A program made the translations under genes and the position numbers. A DNA stretch of 41,962 bases from Bacillota bacterium (GTDB taxonomy: Bacteria; Bacillota; Clostridia; Peptostreptococcales; Anaerovoracaceae): positions 1 through 41,962 of the forward strand of contig JAEDDI010000014.1 of assembly GCA_016293805.1 (NCBI GenBank), written 5' to 3'. Of the stretch, positions 14,743 to 22,950 are shown one piece after another (position 1 is the stretch's first letter; each line of letters starts with the position of its first letter). The notes under the pieces were generated by a model. It was given only the letters and a program-made list of their open reading frames with translations. It did not search any database and was not told the origin of the DNA.

Positions 14743-15561
14743 CTACTGTACAGGAACTGCTCCTGCCTCTGAGATGATTGATTTTGCATCTTCTGAAGTG
14801 ATGTAGTCGAAGAACTTCTGAGCTGCTTCTGAAAGCGCTGTGTCAGCCTTTGTTACAAGCACGAACGGTCTCTGAATCTTATAGCTTCCGTCAAGTACTG
14901 TTTCTTCGCTTGGTGCAATACCGTCAACTGTTACAACCTTTACGCTGTCTGATACTGATGCAAGTGAAGCATATCCGATTGCGTTTGCGTTGCTTTCTAC
15001 TGTTGTAATTACATCACCTGTTGATGTAAGCTCCTGACGATACTGGCATGCTTCTTCAGTTCCTGTAATTGATTCAAATCCGTCTCTTGTACCGCTTCCT
15101 GCTTCTCTTCCGATAAGAACGATTTCTGCATCATCTCCGCCTACTTCGCTCCAGTTTGTGATCTTGCCTGTATAGATGTCTGCAATCTGTTCAAGTGTAA
15201 GATCTTCAACAGGGTTTTCATTGTTTACGATTACTGCAATGCCGTCATATGCAAGTACTGTTTCTTCAAGTCCCTGTTCCTTTTCTTCGTCCTTAAGAGC
15301 TCTTGATGAAAGACCGATATCACATCTTCCTTCTGATACTGCCTGAATACCTGAGCTTGATCCAGTCGGATTGTATGTGAATGTGATGTCAGGATTATCG
15401 TTGCCGAATGCTTCACCAAGTGAACCGATAACTTTTTCCATTGATGTCGAACCGTCTGTTGATACAGTTCCTGATACTGTTTCTGATTCGGTTGAACCGC
15501 ATCCTGTAAAGATGCCAAGTGCCATAACTGCCACAAGAATTAAACTGATAATCTTTTTCAT
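14743..15561 (-). CDS. pstS: phosphate-binding lipoprotein PstS
   Basis: Extracellular phosphate receptor, 272 aa, anchored as a lipoprotein: a hydrophobic signal peptide ends in the lipobox LGIFTGC with C21 as lipidated residue. The mature domain shows phosphate-contact motifs, namely STDGSTSMEKV near 35-45, NPTGSSSGIQAV near 65, the IGLSSR loop, and REAGSGTRDGFE in the second lobe. It is the first gene of the operon, with an AAAGGAGA ribosome site and, farther upstream, an array of TTTACA repeats that fits phosphate control. Confidence 0.96.
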   Translation of the reverse strand: MKKIISLILVAVMALGIFTGCGSTESETVSGTVSTDGSTSMEKVIGSLGEAFGNDNPDITFTYNPTGSSSGIQAVSEGRCDIGLSSRALKDEEKEQGLEETVLAYDGIAVIVNNENPVEDLTLEQIADIYTGKITNWSEVGGDDAEIVLIGREAGSGTRDGFESITGTEEACQYRQELTSTGDVITTVESNANAIGYASLASVSDSVKVVTVDGIAPSEETVLDGSYKIQRPFVLVTKADTALSEAAQKFFDYITSEDAKSIISEAGAVPVQ

Positions 15562-15620
15562 TTTGATTGTCTCCTTTTTTTATATTACTTTCGATTACAG
15601 ATATAAATATAAATAGAGCG

Positions 15621-15660
15621 TGTAAAATGAAAAAGAAATCTTGTGTAAAACTTGTGTAAA
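15621..15660 (-). promoter_or_regulatory. Pho-box array upstream of pstS
   Basis: On the minus strand TTTACA occurs at 15655-15660, 15644-15649 and 15621-15626, with a weaker half-matching unit (TTTCTT) at 15633-15638. The first three units keep an 11-base period and the last is off by one. This matches the helical-phase TT(A/T/C)ACA repeats bound by PhoP/PhoB. AT-rich candidate -10 sequences lie 15-17 bases beyond the last unit. No conventional -35 is present, as expected for an activated promoter. Confidence 0.75.
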
Positions 15661-15673
15661 ACGCCTTTATATG

Positions 15674-15702
15674 CAAAAAAGTACGGATGCTGAATCCGTA
15701 CT
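15674..15702 (-). terminator. terminator of guanine deaminase gene
   Basis: AGTACGGAT / ATCCGTACT 9-bp stem with a 5-base loop followed by TTTTTT on the minus strand, 8 bases beyond the guaD stop and just ahead of the Pho-box array. Confidence 0.92.
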
Positions 15703-15710
15703 TATCTGAT

Positions 15711-16955
15711 TTACAGAACTCTGTTTCCGCATATGTATTTTGCATGTATGTTTCTGCTGTCAGAAAGATATATTATTTTTTCCAGTCTCTGTCTGACAGA
15801 AAGCTGCCTGGGATGACACATATTACTGTCATCAAGAACAACTGCATCAAAATCATATCCTGCCTCAAATGACCCTGTCTTACCGAAGAAGCTGCCTCCT
15901 CCTTTTGTTGCCATATAAAAGACTTCTTCGAAAGTCAGAGGTCTGCTGGATTCATCTACGAGTCTCCAGTACATTCCTGAACATCTGAGAGCATGAGTCA
16001 TCGCACCGAACAATGAAAGATCTGACCCTCCTGCAACATCGCTTGCAAGACCCACCTTCTGACCGCTGTCTATATATTTCCTTACAGGAGCTATTCCAGA
16101 TGCGATATTCATATTGGACTCAGGACAGTGTGCTATGAAAACACCCCTCTCTTTCATCAGTGCAAGTTCCTCATCAGATGAATATATGCAGTGTGCCATA
16201 ACTGTTCTGTCGTTAAGGAGTCCGTACCGGTCGTATCCCTGCGCATAAAACTCAACATCACAAAGCGAATGAACAAGTTCTATTTCGGATTTGTTCTCAG
16301 AAATATGAGACTGAACGGGCAGATTATATTTTTCACAGAGTCTTCCCAGTTCTTCCATCATACTGTCTGTGCATGACGGAATAAATCTTGGAGTAACAGC
16401 GGGACGTATATTAACTGTACTGCACTCTTTTATCCATTCTTCCGTACATGAAACGTCTTTCTCTCTCAGATAGTCAGGACAGTTTCTGTCCATATTCACC
16501 TTGCCTGCATATCCGTGAAACCCTCTCTTTTCGAGAGCCTCCATAAGATACAGCGTTGCATCCTTATGAACAGTTGCGAAGGCGCATAATCTTGTTGTAG
16601 GAGTCTTCAGAAGGTCATCAGCGAAAATATCATAGGCACAGGCAGCGTATTCCATATCGGAAAACCTTCCCTCTTCAGGAAATGCGTTGATTTCAAGCCA
16701 GTCGAGAAGTTCCATGTCCATACCCGTTCCTCTGTACGCATACTGAGATGCGTGAACATGAAGATCGCTCATTCCCGGAATTATAATCATATCGCCATAA
16801 TCTGTAATCTCAATACCGCAGTACTCAGATGGAACTTTTTCAAAAATACCCCGGCAAATGCCGTCTATACATACAAGAAAGCTGTTTTTATATATCTTTA
16901 TTTCGTTAGTATCTCCGCTGGTGCATATATTTCCTTTTAGAATGTGTCTTTTCAT
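15711..16955 (-). CDS. guaD: guanine deaminase (amidohydrolase)
   Basis: Zinc-dependent deaminase converting guanine to xanthine and ammonia in purine salvage or catabolism; 414 aa from the chosen start. Metal and catalytic motifs of the amidohydrolase barrel are present: H66-x-H68 in SDLHVHASQ, a later His in SHISENKSE, MAHCIYSSDEE, and the metal Asp region ASDVAGGSDLS. GKVNMDRNCPD near residue 180 is characteristic of guanine deaminases. The start at 16955 (MKRHILKG) is preferred; a frame extending to 17042 would cross a hairpin and lacks a ribosome site. The site used (GTGAGG) is only moderate. Genes upstream are a decayed GGDEF and two hairpins, so its promoter is unclear. Confidence 0.9.
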   Translation of the reverse strand: MKRHILKGNICTSGDTNEIKIYKNSFLVCIDGICRGIFEKVPSEYCGIEITDYGDMIIIPGMSDLHVHASQYAYRGTGMDMELLDWLEINAFPEEGRFSDMEYAACAYDIFADDLLKTPTTRLCAFATVHKDATLYLMEALEKRGFHGYAGKVNMDRNCPDYLREKDVSCTEEWIKECSTVNIRPAVTPRFIPSCTDSMMEELGRLCEKYNLPVQSHISENKSEIELVHSLCDVEFYAQGYDRYGLLNDRTVMAHCIYSSDEELALMKERGVFIAHCPESNMNIASGIAPVRKYIDSGQKVGLASDVAGGSDLSLFGAMTHALRCSGMYWRLVDESSRPLTFEEVFYMATKGGGSFFGKTGSFEAGYDFDAVVLDDSNMCHPRQLSVRQRLEKIIYLSDSRNIHAKYICGNRVL

Positions 16956-17005
16956 TTCAACCTCACAAAACAATATCCAGTAATTTATTATTTCAAAATG
17001 ATTTA

Positions 17006-17030
17006 ATGCATTCCGAAAAACAGAATGCAT
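17006..17030. repeat. 8-bp inverted repeat (ATGCATTC / GAATGCAT) ahead of guaD
   Basis: Perfect 8-bp arms with a 9-base A-rich loop, about 50 bases before the guaD start. No good U-tract follows on either strand, so it is a poor terminator. It could be an operator or an RNA hairpin in the guaD leader. Confidence 0.55.
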
Positions 17031-17063
17031 CAAACCAGTCAATTATCAATTTCATTTACGTAC

Positions 17064-17128
17064 GGAGACGGCATGGCGGGACTTCTCGTCACAACTGAAA
17101 TCTCCGCCGGGGAAGTATGCCGGTCACC
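17064..17128. other. GC-rich structured element (65 nt) between GGDEF remnant and guaD
   Basis: The stretch folds on paper into one long rod: GGAGAC with GTCACC (one mismatch), GGCAT with ATGCC, GGCGG with CCGCC, and GACTTC with GAAATC (one wobble). It has an 11-base apical loop and an 8-base one-sided bulge GGGGAAGT (read on the plus strand). It is much richer in G+C than its surroundings and encodes no recognisable protein. It resembles no riboswitch class that I can identify. The direction of transcription is unknown; on the minus strand it would lie in the guaD leader. Confidence 0.5.
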
Positions 17129-17130
17129 AT

Positions 17131-17774
17131 CTATCTTTCTCTCCTATCGGTTCCTTTCTGCTGATAAAACATGCGCTTTGCATCATACATGCGTTTTTCA
17201 GCAGTGTTTATCAGCACAGATATATCTGTTTCTGAAGTGTTTCCAGCAGAATATCCAATTGAAACATGATATGATTTTTCTTCGGAAAGGACTTTAATTC
17301 TATCTGTTTTCTCATCAATTGATTCAACTTCTTCGTATGGCGCAAGAACAACAAACTCGTCTCCGCCAATCCTGAATGAATTATTCTCCCCAAACTCTTT
17401 TTGCAATATGCTTCCCACAAACTTAAGCATCCTGTCTCCCGCAGCATGTCCCATAGTGTTATTCATCTCATGAAGTCCGTTAACATCCACATATATGCAT
17501 GCAACTGCCATGCTGCCTGCTGAAGCATATTCTTTAAGTCTCTGTTCATATGAGTTGCGGTTGCATAAACCGGTAAGCAGATCTGTCTGACTTAATACTG
17601 ACACTTTCCTTTCATACAGAAACCTCTCGCATTTCAGACTCATCATGTACGTTGATACAATAGCACTTATTGTACCAAACACAGTGACATCAATAATGTC
17701 TGCTGCAAGAACGTAATCTGCTCATCAGGTTGTTTGTCATATTCTTTCTGTAACTGCACCTGTCTCAGTTCCAA
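17131..17774 (-). pseudogene. frameshifted remnant of a GGDEF (diguanylate cyclase-like) gene
   Basis: The 3' part encodes a GGDEF domain with LTGLCNRNSYE, the Mg-site region VDVNGLHEMNN, an intact RIGGDEFVVL and a VSIGYS strand. No RxxD inhibitory site precedes GGDEF. In the frame of that domain, codons back to ADYVLAADIIDVTVFGTISAIVS look like a membrane helix, but two TGA stops then intervene. The preceding 36 codons are open in another frame (ILELRQVQLQKEYDKQPDEQ), with a possible TTG start at 17774. One single-base indel near 17715-17735 would join the two. No ribosome site precedes the downstream frame. I therefore read it as a truncated and frameshifted gene, although a short GGDEF protein from an internal start cannot be excluded. 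Confidence 0.65.
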
Positions 17775-17790
17775 TATATATCCTCATGCT

Positions 17791-18999
17791 TTACTTGTTA
17801 ACCGACCTCACAGCAGGAAGTGCACCGGTTACAGATGGCTCATTGCTTTTTTTTGACAGAAGGCATACGCACTCTGTGTGCTTTGTCATAGGAAAATTAT
17901 CGTACGCCTTAAGCTTTGAAACCTCGTATCCATACTGGACAAATCCCGCAAGATCAGGTGCAAGTGTTTTGGGGTTGCATGATATATAAAGTATCTGCTC
18001 CACTCCATAAGATGCTATCTTCTTCATAGCCTTTGGATGAATTCCGACTCTGGGCGGATCCACTACTATAACATCGGGAACATAATCAAGTTCCGAAAGC
18101 ACCTCAAATACATCTCCGGCTATAAAGGAGCAGTTCGCAAGACCATTCATCTTTGCGCTTTCTCTGGCGGCATCTGCCGCCTCCTTTACGATTTCAACAC
18201 CCACAGTCTCCTTCGCTTTCAGCGCAAGTGTCTGAGTTATAGTTCCTGTCCCGCAGTAAAGGTCGAATACTTTCTTTCCGCTGCAGTCATCAATCATATC
18301 TACTGCTTCAGTATAAAGGCGCTCTACAGCGGCAATATTTGTCTGAAAAAATGAAAACGCACTTACATTAAAGTCAAGACCCATTATCTTCTCTCGGTAA
18401 TAATCTCTTCCCCAAAGCAGTCTGAGCTCATCACATTTAACTGTGTCTGCAATATCATCGTTTACAGTCCTCAGAATACCTGCAAGGCTGTTCTGAAGAG
18501 GAAGTCCCTTAATCATTTCCACAAATCCCTCTTCATCGAAATCAAAACCGGATGTTGTTACAATATTTACAAGGATTTCACCTGTATGATATCCCTGCCT
18601 TATAATCAGGTTTCGCATATTACCCGTATGCTTTTTCTTGTGATACTGAACATAACCCTTCTCATTGCAGAATTCGATTACAGCCCTGAGAATCACATTG
18701 AAATCCTCATGAACGAGCTGACATTCATCGACAGTTACTATTGACATAAAGTTCTTAAGTTTATGCATGCCGAGACATAATGGTCCGTCCTTGACCATAT
18801 CACCGAATGTGTATTCCATCTTGTTTCTGTATCTGTACTGATACGGTGCAGCTTCTATGCCCAGATATTCAGCCGGTGATATTCCATTTTTCTCAAGATA
18901 CGTCATTACTTCTTTTTCTTTTATTCTAAGCTGCTCTTCATACGGCGTCCCCTGATATATACAGCCGCCGCAGTATTCATCATGTCTGCAGATATCCAT
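17791..18999 (-). CDS. 23S rRNA (uracil-C5)-methyltransferase, RlmD/RlmCD/TrmA family
   Basis: SAM-dependent RNA m5U methyltransferase of 402 aa. An N-terminal [4Fe-4S] site is complete (C4, C10, C13 and C93 in the pattern CRHDEYCGGC...DEC). The SAM site is FDLYCGTGTITQ, the family motif is VVDPPRVG, and the catalytic cysteine is in ILYISCNPKTL. It starts directly at the iron-sulfur region and so lacks the N-terminal TRAM domain of many relatives. The exact target (m5U1939, m5U747 or tRNA U54) cannot be fixed from sequence. It overlaps the end of tgt by one base, as third gene of the queA-tgt set. The C-terminal tail after residue 385 is unrelated to the family. Confidence 0.9.
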   Translation of the reverse strand: MDICRHDEYCGGCIYQGTPYEEQLRIKEKEVMTYLEKNGISPAEYLGIEAAPYQYRYRNKMEYTFGDMVKDGPLCLGMHKLKNFMSIVTVDECQLVHEDFNVILRAVIEFCNEKGYVQYHKKKHTGNMRNLIIRQGYHTGEILVNIVTTSGFDFDEEGFVEMIKGLPLQNSLAGILRTVNDDIADTVKCDELRLLWGRDYYREKIMGLDFNVSAFSFFQTNIAAVERLYTEAVDMIDDCSGKKVFDLYCGTGTITQTLALKAKETVGVEIVKEAADAARESAKMNGLANCSFIAGDVFEVLSELDYVPDVIVVDPPRVGIHPKAMKKIASYGVEQILYISCNPKTLAPDLAGFVQYGYEVSKLKAYDNFPMTKHTECVCLLSKKSNEPSVTGALPAVRSVNK

Positions 19000-20123
19000 T
19001 AAAATCTCCCGTATTTTCTGTAAAATTCGTCCTTGTATTCGGTGAACCTGTCCTCTTCAATCGACTTCCTTATGTTATCCATCATCTTGACAAGGAAATG
19101 CAGGTTGTGGTTAGAAAGCAGCATTGATGAAAGCATTTCATCCGCCTTGTATAAATGTCTCAGATATGCTCTTGAATAGTTCCTGCATGTGTAGCAGTCA
19201 CATTCAGGGTCAAGCGGTCCGAAGTCCCTTTCAAACCGTGCATTTTTAATGTTAAGTCTTCCGTGGCTTGTCATTGCCATACCATGTCTTGCGATTCTTG
19301 TCGGAAGGACACAGTCGAACATATCAACTCCCCTTTCAACGCCTTCGAAAAGGTAGTCGGGAGTTCCAACTCCCATTATATATCTTGGTTTATCCTCAGG
19401 AAGATAATCAACACAGCTGTCAAGCATCTCGATAAACACTTCCTTCGGTTCACCTACTGAAAGACCGCCAATGGCGTATCCCGGAAGATCAAGATCCGTA
19501 ACAGCCTTGGCAGACTGTTTTCTCAGGTCATGATAAAACCCGCCCTGCATAATTCCGAACAGTGCCTGATTCTCATGATCAGTCTGGGCCTCTTTGCAGC
19601 GCCTGAGCCATCTGTGTGTCCTTGCCATTGATTCAATTATATAGTTTCTATCGGACGGATACGGTGCACACTCGTCGAACGCCATCATAATATCAGATCC
19701 AAGTGCTGTCTGCACTTCTATTGATTTCTCAGGTGAGAGCATATGTTTTGAACCGTCGATATGAGATCTGAATTCCACTCCTTCTTCTGTTATTTTCCTT
19801 AAAGGGCCAAGTGAAAACACCTGAAAGCCACCGCTATCGGTAAGAATTGCCCTGTCCCAGTTCATAAATCTGTGAAGTCCGCCTGCTTCCCTTACTATCT
19901 CATGACCCGGTCTCAGATAAAGATGATATGTGTTCGAAAGTATAATCTCCGCCCCCATATCTCTTACCTCTTCAGGCCTCATGGCCTTTACAGTGGCAGC
20001 GGTGCCAACCGGCATAAATACCGGGGTCTGTATATCTCCGTGGGGAGTATGTACAATTCCCCTTCTCGCTTTTGTTCTCCTGTCCTTTTTTATCAGCTCA
20101 TAAGTTACTGCCGGTTTTTTCAT
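18999..20123 (-). CDS. tgt: queuine tRNA-ribosyltransferase
   Basis: tRNA-guanine transglycosylase of 374 aa. It exchanges guanine 34 of GUN-anticodon tRNAs for the queuosine precursor preQ1. Substrate-pocket motifs include SNTYHLYLRPG, TDSGGFQVFSLG and the MAFDECAPYPS stretch. The nucleophile Asp lies in the DCVLPTRIARHG neighbourhood. The zinc site CDCYTC and a downstream His (LLSNHNLHF) are complete. It lies 12 bases after queA and overlaps the methyltransferase gene by one base. No preQ1 synthesis genes are in the window. Confidence 0.97.
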   Translation of the reverse strand: MKKPAVTYELIKKDRRTKARRGIVHTPHGDIQTPVFMPVGTAATVKAMRPEEVRDMGAEIILSNTYHLYLRPGHEIVREAGGLHRFMNWDRAILTDSGGFQVFSLGPLRKITEEGVEFRSHIDGSKHMLSPEKSIEVQTALGSDIMMAFDECAPYPSDRNYIIESMARTHRWLRRCKEAQTDHENQALFGIMQGGFYHDLRKQSAKAVTDLDLPGYAIGGLSVGEPKEVFIEMLDSCVDYLPEDKPRYIMGVGTPDYLFEGVERGVDMFDCVLPTRIARHGMAMTSHGRLNIKNARFERDFGPLDPECDCYTCRNYSRAYLRHLYKADEMLSSMLLSNHNLHFLVKMMDNIRKSIEEDRFTEYKDEFYRKYGRF

Positions 20124-20135
20124 AGCTGGTCTCCT

Positions 20136-21260
20136 TTATATTATAAGCATTGCATCTCCATATGAGAAAAATCTGTATTTCTCCTTCACTGCAGTTTCAT
20201 ACACTCTAAGAATATCCTCCCTGCTGTACAGTGCTGAAATCAGCATTAGAAGTGTTGATTTTGGAAGATGGAAATTGGTTACAAGGCTGTCAATCACCTT
20301 AAACTCGTATCCTGGATATATGAATATTCCTGTAGAGCCTGCGCCTGCACGAACATAGTATTTTCCGTCTTCACCTCTGAAAGCTGCAGACTCAACGGTT
20401 CTGGTTGATGTTGTCCCAACCGAAACAATCCTTCCGCCTCTGTTTATGCATCTGTTGATTATCTCTGCATTTTTCTCATCTATAGAATACTCTTCAAAAT
20501 GCATCCTGTGGTCCTCAACCCTGTCCACCTTGACAGGTCTGAAAGTTCCTATTCCTACATGAAGTGTTACGTATGCGATATCCACGCCCTTATCCGAAGC
20601 CTTCCTGAGAAGTTCCTCTGTAAAATGAAGACCTGCAGTAGGGGCTGCAACAGAACCGTCAACTCTGGAATATACAGTCTGATACATTTCCCTGTCTTCA
20701 AGTTCACTCTCTCTTGCGATATATGGAGGAAGCGGCATGCTTCCTATTTTGTCAAGTATCTCCATGAATATACCGTCATATTCAAAATCCACTGTTCTCG
20801 TTCCGTCATCGCCGTAACCTGATACTGTCGCACGAAGAAGCGCAGATTCCTCAATAAATTTCATCTCATCCGAGTCCCTGCCTGATCCTTTGGAATCGCA
20901 CAGATTAATATATTTATCTGCGTCCAGACCGAAAAGAATAACATCGCCCTTTCTGACTTTTCTTCCTGGTCTTACCATGGTTTCCCATGTATCGCCTTTA
21001 ATTCTTTTTATAAGCAGGAATTCAATCCTGGCTCCTGTACCTTTCCTGACTCCGAAGATTCTTGCCGGAATAACGCGGGAATCATTTAATACAAGACAGT
21101 CTCCCGGGTTCAGATATTCGAGTATGTCGTAAAAATGTCTGTGACTTATATTTCCTGTTTTCCTGTCAGCAACAAGAAGTCTGCATTCATCTCTCTTCTC
21201 TGATGGATACTGTGCAATCAGTTCCTCAGGAAGATTATAGTCAAAATCATCTAAAAGCAT
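20136..21260 (-). CDS. queA: S-adenosylmethionine:tRNA ribosyltransferase-isomerase
   Basis: Transfers and isomerises the ribosyl part of SAM onto preQ1-tRNA to make epoxyqueuosine; 374 aa from ATG 21260. Typical motifs are FDYNLPEELIAQYPSEKRD at the N-terminus, VLNDSRVIPARIFG, APTAGLHFTEELL, HVGIGTFRPV and the SLVTNFHLPKSTLLMLISA block near the end. The ATG at 21260 follows AAAGGAA. An upstream TTG in frame (21275) overlaps that site and is rejected. First gene of queA-tgt-methyltransferase, with its own extended -10 promoter just beyond the ruvB terminator. Confidence 0.97.
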   Translation of the reverse strand: MLLDDFDYNLPEELIAQYPSEKRDECRLLVADRKTGNISHRHFYDILEYLNPGDCLVLNDSRVIPARIFGVRKGTGARIEFLLIKRIKGDTWETMVRPGRKVRKGDVILFGLDADKYINLCDSKGSGRDSDEMKFIEESALLRATVSGYGDDGTRTVDFEYDGIFMEILDKIGSMPLPPYIARESELEDREMYQTVYSRVDGSVAAPTAGLHFTEELLRKASDKGVDIAYVTLHVGIGTFRPVKVDRVEDHRMHFEEYSIDEKNAEIINRCINRGGRIVSVGTTSTRTVESAAFRGEDGKYYVRAGAGSTGIFIYPGYEFKVIDSLVTNFHLPKSTLLMLISALYSREDILRVYETAVKEKYRFFSYGDAMLII

Positions 21261-21290
21261 ATAAATTCCTTTCAAATATATTGAAATAAT

Positions 21291-21319
21291 ATTTTAGCAT
21301 ATTTTCATCCTGTGGTCTA
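21291..21319 (-). promoter_or_regulatory. promoter of queA-tgt operon
   Basis: TAGACC (21314-21319), 17-base spacer and TAAAAT (21291-21296) preceded by TGC, an extended -10. It lies directly after the ruvB terminator. Confidence 0.6.
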
Positions 21320-21320
21320 C

Positions 21321-21343
21321 AAAAAGCCCTCCGTATGGAGGGC
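21321..21343 (-). terminator. terminator of ruvCAB
   Basis: GCCCTCC / GGAGGGC 7-bp stem with a 4-base loop, followed by TTTTTG on the minus strand, 5 bases after the ruvB stop. Confidence 0.92.
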
Positions 21344-21348
21344 ATATA

Positions 21349-22353
21349 TCATTCTGTTTCAGGCATCCTGATTCCGAGATGTCTGTACGCAAGTTCAGAA
21401 ACTGTTCTTCCCTTGAGGGTTCTGTTGAGAAATCCTGCCTGAATCAGGAATGGTTCATAAACATCCTCAATGGTAATTCTCTCTTCTCCAAGTGATGCGG
21501 CAATTGTATCTATCCCTACGGGACCGCCATTGAATCTTTCGATTATAAGTGTCAGAATATCTCTGTCCAGTGCCTCAAGTCCGTATTCATCAACACCAAG
21601 TGCAGCCAGAGCTGTCCTTGTAATGTCCATTGTAATTCTGCCGTCTCCTACAACCTGTGAAAAATCCCTGACACGCTTGAACATTCTGTTTGCAACTCTC
21701 GGAGTTCCCCTTGATCGTCTTGCCATCTCAAGAAGAGACTCCTCATCGCACGGTGCGTCAAGAATTTCGGAAGTTCGCCTCAATATCTTTATAAGCTCAT
21801 CGGTCTCGTAAAGGGAAAACTTGCTCATAACTCCAAACCTGTCTCTGAGAGGAGCTGAAAGCGACCCTGCACGCGTTGTTGCTCCTATCAGTGTGAACTT
21901 GGCAAGATCAAGACGAATCGACCTCGCTGCCGGTCCCTTGCCTATTACTATATCCAGTTCAAAATCCTCCATTGCGGAGTAGAGGACCTCCTCAACGGAT
22001 CTGTTGAGTCTGTGTATTTCATCGATAAAGAGAACATCGTTCTCATTGAGGTTTGTCAGAATTGCAGCAAGATCTCCCGCTCTTCCAATTGCAGGCCCTG
22101 AAGTTATCTTTATTTCAACACCAAGCTCATTTGCGATGATTCCGGCAAGCGTGGTCTTGCCAAGACCCGGAGGACCGTAAAAAAGAACATGGTCAAGAGG
22201 TTCTCCTCTCTGCCTGGCTGCCTCTATAAATATCTTCAGATTGGATGTCGCATCCTTTTGTCCGATATATTCTGCAAGAGTCTGAGGTCTCAGTGAGACC
22301 TCATTCTTCTCTTCAATAAAATCTGCTGAAGTATCAGTTATTCTTCCGCTCAT
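21349..22353 (-). CDS. ruvB: Holliday junction branch migration helicase RuvB
   Basis: AAA+ motor of 334 aa that drives branch migration together with RuvA. The N-terminal SLRPQTLAEYIGQ segment is typical of RuvB. Walker A is GPPGLGKTT (60-68), Walker B is VLFIDEIHRL, sensor 1 is in FTLIGATTRAG and the arginine finger is in PLRDRFG. A C-terminal winged helix ends FLNRTLKGRTVSELAYRHLG. It is the last gene of ruvCAB, 15 bases after ruvA and followed by a terminator. Confidence 0.97.
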   Translation of the reverse strand: MSGRITDTSADFIEEKNEVSLRPQTLAEYIGQKDATSNLKIFIEAARQRGEPLDHVLFYGPPGLGKTTLAGIIANELGVEIKITSGPAIGRAGDLAAILTNLNENDVLFIDEIHRLNRSVEEVLYSAMEDFELDIVIGKGPAARSIRLDLAKFTLIGATTRAGSLSAPLRDRFGVMSKFSLYETDELIKILRRTSEILDAPCDEESLLEMARRSRGTPRVANRMFKRVRDFSQVVGDGRITMDITRTALAALGVDEYGLEALDRDILTLIIERFNGGPVGIDTIAASLGEERITIEDVYEPFLIQAGFLNRTLKGRTVSELAYRHLGIRMPETE

Positions 22354-22368
22354 ATGCTGTCCCTCTCA

Positions 22369-22950
22369 TCAGAAAAGATTTCTGAGTGCTTTCTTAATCA
22401 TTGTTTCAGTGTCGTCAGCTTCTATTCCCGCAAGTGCCTCTGCTGCCTCCTGTCTGCTGTATCCAAGTGCTGCAAGTGCATCAACGGCCTCTGACCTTAC
22501 GGAACTGTTGACATCAGCAGCATCCGCAGATTCTGCCTCCTGACATATACGACCGACTTTATCCTTAAGTTCAAGAACAATTCTCTGGGCAGTTTTTCTT
22601 CCAACCCCCTGTGCTTTTGTAATTCTGCTGTCATCTCCAATTGCCACAGCCTGTCTGAACTCTGCCGGTGTCATCACCGAAAGAATACCGACAGCAGCTC
22701 TGGCCCCGACCCCGTTCACTGACAGAAGCATTCTGAATACAGAAAGCGAATCGCTGTCCGAAAACCCGTATAACCTTATCTCATCTTCTCTTACGGACAT
22801 ATGAATATAACAGCATACATCATCACCTTCGTTCTTAAGATACAGATTAGAATTAAGCGGAACAGTAATCTCATAACCTATTCCACCTGCTTCTATAACA
22901 ACTCCTGTCTCTGTCTTCATGGCCAGTATGCCTCTTATATAATGTATCAC
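22369..22950 (-). CDS. ruvA: Holliday junction branch migration protein RuvA
   Basis: Tetrameric junction-binding subunit, 193 aa from the chosen GTG. An OB-fold starts at MIHYIRGIL and contains GGIGYEI. The helix-hairpin-helix region has LLSVNGVGARAAVGIL and AQGVGRKTAQRIVLELKDKV. A C-terminal RuvB-contacting domain has ALAALGYSRQEA. The GTG at 22950 is chosen because it gives the usual N-terminus, follows GGAG by 8 bases and overlaps the ruvC stop in a 4-base GTGA. The longer ATG frame (22998) would run far into ruvC. Confidence 0.95.
   Translation of the reverse strand: MIHYIRGILAMKTETGVVIEAGGIGYEITVPLNSNLYLKNEGDDVCCYIHMSVREDEIRLYGFSDSDSLSVFRMLLSVNGVGARAAVGILSVMTPAEFRQAVAIGDDSRITKAQGVGRKTAQRIVLELKDKVGRICQEAESADAADVNSSVRSEAVDALAALGYSRQEAAEALAGIEADDTETMIKKALRNLF

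Noticed and set aside
16956..17130. Purine riboswitch ahead of guanine deaminase
   Set aside because: I looked for the conserved three-way-junction core and pseudoknot loops of the guanine/adenine aptamer on both strands and did not find them; the structure present is a single rod.
21261..21275. Upstream TTG start for queA
   Set aside because: The AAAGGAA ribosome site lies within this extension and points to the ATG at 21260.
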